From assembly GCA_002479215.1 (NCBI GenBank), contig DLME01000199.1, forward strand, positions 1 through 27,540: DNA of 27,540 nt. Direction: 5' to 3'. This document shows, piece after piece, positions 22,677-27,540 of the stretch; position 1 is the stretch's first letter; the number at the start of each line of letters is the position of its first letter. The notes beneath the pieces are model-generated. The model ran no database searches. It saw nothing but the letters and a program-made list of their open reading frames with translations, and was not told the DNA's origin. Source of the stretch: Syntrophaceae bacterium UBA7544. GTDB lineage: Bacteria; Desulfobacterota; Syntrophia; Syntrophales; Smithellaceae. The translations under genes were made by a program, and so were the position numbers.

Positions 22677-24797
22677 TCATAATAAGATCTTGTTAATAAC
22701 GATCCCTTTGAGTGTCGCTTTACCCTCTGTGAATTCACGCATCCCTGTCCAACGGTCAACCTCATCAATGGAGCACTCACCTGATTGCACAACAATAATA
22801 ATCTCGTGGGGCGGCAGCATATCAGCGAGCATAAAATGACTGCTGTTAAAAGGTGCGTCAATAAAAATAATTTTGTCATAATCTGAGGTGAGAATTGAAA
22901 ACAATTCTGTTAATGGCTTTAGAACAACTGGCTTGAGATCAAGGTTGCCCTGGCTGCCCGCTGGGATGAATGATATGTTGGGAATTTGGTCGTGAATAAT
23001 AATATCTGCTGGTTCCTTCTGGCCGCAAATGTAATCCATCAATCCAGGACGATCATTTAATCCAAACCAAATTGACGAAGAGTGATGTATCAAATCACCA
23101 TCTACAAGTACAATTGATTTCCCCATTTTATAATAATATAATGCCATGGCTCGTGCGATCGTTGCTTTCCCTTCTCCTTTTGCTACACTGGTGATTTTTA
23201 CAATTTGAGCGTCATTTGTTGATAGACATATTTCATGAATATGTTTGCATATGATGGTGTCAAAATCGTTCTTCGGGATAGTTGCCGAAATCCCCAGAAT
23301 CGGTACATCAGCATAATCCACACGGTGCTTAAGTGTGGACAATTGCCACCCACAATAAAGGATGTTGGTGTACAATTCTTTTGCAATCAACAGAAAGGAT
23401 AGAGCAAATAAAGATGCCACGAAGGTCAGCGGCAAAATAAGATACCTTTTAGGAAAGTACTTGTAATATTTAAGCTTATCTTTATTGATGCTTGCAGATG
23501 ACACAACTCTGAAAAACGGCACCGGGTTTTTCATGATATTGCTGACATTGCTATGGTTTGTTAGGGAAGTAGCTAGCAGATTAGACAACTGAATCCGTTG
23601 TTCAGTCAATTTGTTGAGTTCTGATTGAGCCGCAATCAACTCTTCCAGTCTATGCTCGGATAGTTTGAGCAAGGAATTGTAATGTTCCACCTGACAGTGA
23701 TATATTATATGATTTAAATCATATTTCAGCATAGATGATAGCACAGTCTCAAATATATCAGATCTTCGATCATATTGTTGAGAAAACGTTTTTTCAGCTT
23801 CCTTTTTTAGTGCTTCCTTGGTAGTTTCTAAACTTTTTTCTATAACTTTATAGGCCGGATGTTCTTTCGTTATTTCTACAGATTTCTCAGCCAACGAACG
23901 AGTTAACTCTTGAATTTTGGCCTTTAGCGTTAAGATCGTTGGGTTCGACTCCATTATTATTTGATATTTTTTAAGTGCTTCATGATTCGCAGCCTCACGA
24001 TATAGATGATCAATTCTCGACTTATAGGCCTTTTCATCGAGACGTGCAGAATCTAAATCAGATTTAATGCTATAAATCTTATTGATCAATGATTGGTTTT
24101 CAAGACCCACATCAGCAACACGATAGCGTTTTTTTACTTGCTGAATTTGCACATCAACCGATTCTTGTTGTCTGCGAATTTCCAAGATTTGGTTGTCCAA
24201 CCGTTCAACTATGATGCCCAAAGCGCTTCTGGCATTATTGGCGTCTTCTTTTAAGAAAGATTCGGTATAGTCCCTGGAGTATGCGACCGCAGTATCGGGA
24301 TTTTTAGAATAACCCGCAATAATAAATTGCTGTGTATCCGAAACCCATTGCGCTTTTATGCCCTGTCCATTATTTGAAAATAAAAGACGGAAAAGACTTG
24401 GTTTAATCAAATATTCTGAAAACATTATTTTACCTGACCCATCCTTAATGTTCCAGCGTTTTACAAACTGATCGGCCAGTTGGGGCGCATGCATCAGCGT
24501 CACGCTATGGGTAGCAAAAAATTCGTATCGAATGTAATCTGTTGCTGTAGTGTAAGGATATGAAATATCAACGCTTTTTAATGTTTTGCTGAGATTTGCA
24601 TCTAATGTAATGAGCGTCTTAGCCTCATAAATAGGGTCAAATAAAAAAGTTAGTAGCATCACGACTAATGCAATTGCGCCGGCACCAAAAAGAACGATAG
24701 GCATTTTAATATGCGCAATAGTAAGAAGCCAGTTTCTGTGATGATCAGAATAGGTTTGGCTTTGTATGTTTCGTCTTCTAAGACTAAATAATCTCAT
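22677..24797 (-). CDS. Wzz-type chain-length protein fused to degenerate BY-kinase domain
   Basis: A 706-residue polysaccharide co-polymerase of the ExoP/Wzc type. First TM helix at about 32-53, second at about 452-472; the long periplasmic part between (190-410) is rich in predicted coiled coil. The cytoplasmic P-loop domain follows: Walker A at 537-546 (SVAKGEGKAT), A' at 563-568 (VLVDGD), Walker B at 643-647 (IIFID). In active BY-kinases the P-loop lysine is followed by S or T; here it is A545 then T546, and A' has VDGD rather than D-A-D. The protein ends INKILL with no tyrosine cluster, so the usual autophosphorylation switch is missing. AAGGA precedes the ATG. It probably still sets polymer length with Wzy and Wza. 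Confidence 0.85.
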   Translation of the reverse strand: MRLFSLRRRNIQSQTYSDHHRNWLLTIAHIKMPIVLFGAGAIALVVMLLTFLFDPIYEAKTLITLDANLSKTLKSVDISYPYTTATDYIRYEFFATHSVTLMHAPQLADQFVKRWNIKDGSGKIMFSEYLIKPSLFRLLFSNNGQGIKAQWVSDTQQFIIAGYSKNPDTAVAYSRDYTESFLKEDANNARSALGIIVERLDNQILEIRRQQESVDVQIQQVKKRYRVADVGLENQSLINKIYSIKSDLDSARLDEKAYKSRIDHLYREAANHEALKKYQIIMESNPTILTLKAKIQELTRSLAEKSVEITKEHPAYKVIEKSLETTKEALKKEAEKTFSQQYDRRSDIFETVLSSMLKYDLNHIIYHCQVEHYNSLLKLSEHRLEELIAAQSELNKLTEQRIQLSNLLATSLTNHSNVSNIMKNPVPFFRVVSSASINKDKLKYYKYFPKRYLILPLTFVASLFALSFLLIAKELYTNILYCGWQLSTLKHRVDYADVPILGISATIPKNDFDTIICKHIHEICLSTNDAQIVKITSVAKGEGKATIARAMALYYYKMGKSIVLVDGDLIHHSSSIWFGLNDRPGLMDYICGQKEPADIIIHDQIPNISFIPAGSQGNLDLKPVVLKPLTELFSILTSDYDKIIFIDAPFNSSHFMLADMLPPHEIIIVVQSGECSIDEVDRWTGMREFTEGKATLKGIVINKILL

Positions 24798-24813
24798 ATA
24801 TCACGAATTCCTT

Positions 24814-26478
24814 TCAGCTATATTTCTTATGCCACTGTTGAAGTCCACATAGTAGAAGATCGACGATTGGTAATTTTTTTCGAAGCATAATAAAAAGATC
24901 ACGATCATGATCATCCAAACCAGTGGCAATTATACTTATCAGGACCAGACAACTACTGCCAATTCCCAGACCTAAGTTTAATGCAAGGCTTGTCCGAAAT
25001 GCAGATTGGATCAGTAAACCTCCTATGATCAAAATCGAAAAAGTTACAATAGGGACCACCAGATGCGAACTGAAGGGATGTATTTTAAAATATCGGTAAA
25101 TGACTAAGATGCGGATCAAAACAGTAACCATATTGCTAACTATTGTAGCGAGTGCGGCCCCGATAATTCCGTATTGTGGAATCAATAGAAGACTTAGCAG
25201 TATATTCAATAAAACGAAAGAGACTAACATACCAAATTCTATATACTGGTGATCGCCAAGAACAAACAGGAGTCCGCCGGTGCCGCTCAACGCTGTGAAA
25301 AGACTTCCAATACCGAGGATCAACAGGACAGTGGGTCCATATTGAAGAAATTGTTCTCCGAAAATCAACATCATCGGTTCTCTGGCCAACATTAGAAAAA
25401 TTGAGATGGGAAGGGTAATGAAAAGCATCCAGCGGGTCGCTGCCCCGTTCAGAATCCTGACATCCTCAATCTTATTGACACCAAGTTTACCGGCTATCAA
25501 AGGTCCGAAAATATTGTTAAGAGAACCAACAATAAAGGGAAAAAAAATCCATCGGTGCGCTGCCGCATACTCTCCTACTCCTGCTGAATTTGTTAGAATG
25601 TTGAGCATAAAAATGTCTATGGAAGATCCCCATATGAATAATAGCCCGAATGGTGTTAGTGGTAAGGAATAAGCCAAAATAGGTTTCCAGTTCCTTGGAA
25701 AAATAGAATGTTTGGTGGAAAACTGACGAAATTGTGTTGGCCCCATGAAATTTTGTATCTGGTTGCGCACAGTCAGCAGCATAAAAAGTGAACAGACGAT
25801 GACAGCGAAAAGAAAGGAATAAACGGCAGAGAGAAAATTATATCCCAGCGCATGCAATGCAATGAATATAACTATCTGAAACAAAGGGAAAAGCAGACTT
25901 TCGATGATTACTGCATATTTGGTTGTTTTGAACCCACGGCTTAACTCGGCAGTCACTTGTAAGAGAGCAAAAAATGGTACTGCAATCGAAAATAGTTTCA
26001 GCACGATCACCATTTCAATGTTATGGAAACAGGTAACGGCTATGAATGAGGACATGAAATAAAGTACAATCGCTATTATTACGCCAAATGAAAATGGAAT
26101 AAAGGCAACCGTTCTGAAAACATCCAGAATCATATTATAACTGGATCGTTCATGACCAATTGATAGAAACCGCATGCCGGCCTTATGCAATCCAAGAGCG
26201 GAAATACTTTGCAATAAATTGCAAACTAAAAGACTTGTAACAAAGATCCCATAGTACTTTGGACCATAAAAACGGGAAATCAACACCTGTAAAAAGATCG
26301 CAAGGAGTGCCCAACCAGCTGCGCCTATCAGACTCAACCCCCCTCCTGTAGCCGCTGTCGCAAGAGGAGATCCTTCGCTCTCATTTTTTGTGTTGCCGGA
26401 AGATGAGTGATCAACTACACAGCCCGATACCTTTGCATGATGAGTCAAGATTTTTTCCTTGATGGGGGAATTTTTCAT
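24814..26478 (-). CDS. Wzx-like flippase (MOP/MVF superfamily)
   Basis: A 554-residue polytopic protein from the ATG at 26478 (MKNSPIKEKI). The open frame goes 20 codons further, but that upper start would be a TTG. After about 50 polar residues there are around 12-14 hydrophobic segments (GGGLSLIGAAGWALLAIFLQ, FIPFSFGVIIAIVLYFM, LFITLPISIFLMLA, and others), with the RFYGPKYYGIF and GEYAAAHRW motifs seen in polysaccharide flippases. It would move lipid-linked units across the inner membrane, in the Wzx/Wzy route. The polar N-terminal extension is longer than usual. AT-rich. Its partners Wzz and Wza lie on either side. Confidence 0.85.
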   Translation of the reverse strand: MKNSPIKEKILTHHAKVSGCVVDHSSSGNTKNESEGSPLATAATGGGLSLIGAAGWALLAIFLQVLISRFYGPKYYGIFVTSLLVCNLLQSISALGLHKAGMRFLSIGHERSSYNMILDVFRTVAFIPFSFGVIIAIVLYFMSSFIAVTCFHNIEMVIVLKLFSIAVPFFALLQVTAELSRGFKTTKYAVIIESLLFPLFQIVIFIALHALGYNFLSAVYSFLFAVIVCSLFMLLTVRNQIQNFMGPTQFRQFSTKHSIFPRNWKPILAYSLPLTPFGLLFIWGSSIDIFMLNILTNSAGVGEYAAAHRWIFFPFIVGSLNNIFGPLIAGKLGVNKIEDVRILNGAATRWMLFITLPISIFLMLAREPMMLIFGEQFLQYGPTVLLILGIGSLFTALSGTGGLLFVLGDHQYIEFGMLVSFVLLNILLSLLLIPQYGIIGAALATIVSNMVTVLIRILVIYRYFKIHPFSSHLVVPIVTFSILIIGGLLIQSAFRTSLALNLGLGIGSSCLVLISIIATGLDDHDRDLFIMLRKKLPIVDLLLCGLQQWHKKYS

Positions 26479-26610
26479 TGGAGAAAATAGGACCTTGATC
26501 AAACCTGGAAAATTCAAACGTCTCGATTCGTGGGACAAAAGACGAATATTACAAATATTTTTTTGAAAGTGGAAAATTCTTAAGATTGCATCACTTCTAT
26601 AATCCGCAAC

Positions 26611-27381
26611 TTATTGAATGGGAACGGAAAAAGACGTGGTGGACTGCTTGCCCTGTAATACATCCACCACCTGCGGCCATAATACGATGCCGCTCTCTAT
26701 GCTGACGATCGGGCTGATGATTTGCCCGATATACTGCATAAATCGGCCCATATCGGCTATGGTCTTCGTGGACACGTATACAATATCACCGGGCTGCAAC
26801 GTTACGTTACCTGTAACGTCGCCTTTTTCCCAAACATCCTTGAAGCTAAACGATAGAAGCTCAGGTTTTTCTTTTCCCCGGCGGATGACAATCACCTTAT
26901 TCTCCTTCGCGTCATGGGTCATGCCGCCGGCTTTTGCGATGGCCTCGATGATCGTAAGGTCGGTGTCAATCGTAAAAACGCCGGGGGTGGATACTTCGCC
27001 GAGGACCATGAATTTTTTACTTGAAATCGCTGTCACCGTCACGGTTATTTGAGGGTTCACCAAATAGACGGAATAGCGCTCTTTGAGTTCATCCCTCAAC
27101 GTGAAGATGCCCTTACCCGCTACCTGTATATCGCCGATAAGAGGGAACATGACCTTGCCCGATGTGTCTATTTTAACGGACCGCTTTAAATCATCCTGCC
27201 GGAAAACGGCAATTTCTACCGTGTCTCCGGCCCCAAGGACAAACTCAGAAATGTGAAGGTCCACTTTTTTTGAATCATCCAGTTTTGCATTGTCTGGTAG
27301 CGGTTTGGTAGATGCACAACCAATCAATACGATGGACGCCAACAGCACATACAGCAAACTGCGACCGAATTTTTTATTCAT
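26611..27381 (-). CDS. Wza-like polysaccharide export lipoprotein
   Basis: A 256-residue lipoprotein. The start at 27381 is fixed by a strong GAGGTGAC ribosome binding site; an upstream in-frame codon is not needed. MNKKFGRSLLYVLLASIVLIGC is a type II signal with the lipobox ending at C22. The Poly_export domain follows (YVLGAGDTVEIAVFRQDDL-like start: VLGAGDTVEIAVFRQ, GKVMFPLIGDIQVAGKG), then an SLBB domain (KFMVLGEVSTPGVFTI, IIEAIAKAGG). It is shorter than E. coli Wza (about 380), with one SLBB repeat and no clear outer-membrane helix of the Wza type. It forms, or joins, the outer-membrane exit channel. It is the first gene of the minus-strand run. Confidence 0.9.
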   Translation of the reverse strand: MNKKFGRSLLYVLLASIVLIGCASTKPLPDNAKLDDSKKVDLHISEFVLGAGDTVEIAVFRQDDLKRSVKIDTSGKVMFPLIGDIQVAGKGIFTLRDELKERYSVYLVNPQITVTVTAISSKKFMVLGEVSTPGVFTIDTDLTIIEAIAKAGGMTHDAKENKVIVIRRGKEKPELLSFSFKDVWEKGDVTGNVTLQPGDIVYVSTKTIADMGRFMQYIGQIISPIVSIESGIVLWPQVVDVLQGKQSTTSFSVPIQ

Positions 27382-27462
27382 GATGTCACCTCGAAACAAT
27401 ATGATGCATTCTTAGAAAGGAGCAATTCACCCCCATGACGCGGAGATCTGAACATATCTACC

Positions 27463-27491
27463 CTGCAGCGCCTATCTTTTCTATGCTGCAG
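27463..27491. repeat. 7-bp inverted repeat upstream of the Wza-like gene
   Basis: CTGCAGC (27463-27469) and GCTGCAG (27485-27491) pair exactly around a 15-base loop, about 80 bases before the Wza-like start. It may be an operator or leader hairpin. No ops/JUMPStart sequence (GGCGGTAG) is seen. The rest of 27400-27540 shows no clear gene. Confidence 0.3.
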
Positions 27492-27540
27492 AGAAGACCC
27501 CTCAATTGGTAACTGCCGAAGGCCGGATCATACGGAGGGG

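Noticed and set aside
26545..26570. AT-only hairpin followed by a T-run (AATATT-ACA-AATATT) on the + strand
   Set aside because: A weak A/T stem, and no + strand gene needs a terminator there.
27403..27480. Short frame overlapping the Wza-like start
   Set aside because: About 25 codons, no ribosome binding site, nothing recognisable.
27400..27540. Possible ops/JUMPStart antitermination element upstream of the Wza-like gene
   Set aside because: No GGCGGTAG or related sequence was found on either strand.
1..27540. CRISPR array, tRNA or rRNA genes
   Set aside because: No regularly spaced repeats, no tRNA-like cloverleaf and no rRNA-like stretch were noticed.

Overview
The window appears to come from an anaerobic Gram-negative bacterium, probably a Desulfobacterota-like lineage. 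That placement is inferred from oxygen-sensitive radical SAM and ferredoxin proteins next to lipid A acyltransferase-like and Wza-type outer-membrane export genes; no rRNA or tRNA marker supports it. Except for one gene on the + strand (17518-18588), every gene is on the minus strand, so the cluster is read from right to left.

Left flank (1-1975): the 5' end of a pirin gene cut by the window edge, then smpB with a vapBC toxin-antitoxin pair just downstream. The vapBC pair sits between the real 3' end of smpB and a second, partly deleted copy of that 3' end. This looks like a small insertion that duplicated its target. A tiny secreted ORF and a decayed palindromic repeat fill the rest.

Middle (1975-20859): a dense cluster of lipid- and glycan-modifying genes. 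It has five intact cobalamin-binding (B12) radical SAM proteins, two radical SAM proteins with SPASM domains (one with the SPASM domain first), three divergent LpxL/HtrB-type acyltransferases, an FAD oxidoreductase, a DUF362 protein fused to a 2x[4Fe-4S] ferredoxin, a GT9 (heptosyltransferase family) and a GT2 glycosyltransferase. Two remnants of further B12 radical SAM genes (6950-7039 and 8843-9357) and an IS3-type orfA stub (8645-8770) show that this array gains and loses members. GC-rich and AT-rich genes alternate, as if assembled from several sources.

Right part (20972-27381): polysaccharide assembly and export genes. These are a Wzy/WaaL-like polymerase or ligase, a Wzz co-polymerase fused to a degenerate BY-kinase domain, a Wzx-like flippase and a short Wza-like outer-membrane lipoprotein. 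No initiating sugar-phosphate transferase is present in the window.

Taken together (inference), the export genes would assemble a surface glycan or glycolipid. The middle genes would supply or modify a lipid-linked part: acyl transfer by the LpxL-like enzymes and radical chemistry (C-methylation, cyclisation or cross-linking) by the B12 radical SAM enzymes, with electrons perhaps from the DUF362-ferredoxin. The product is not known, and this set of genes is the best candidate for an undescribed pathway here.
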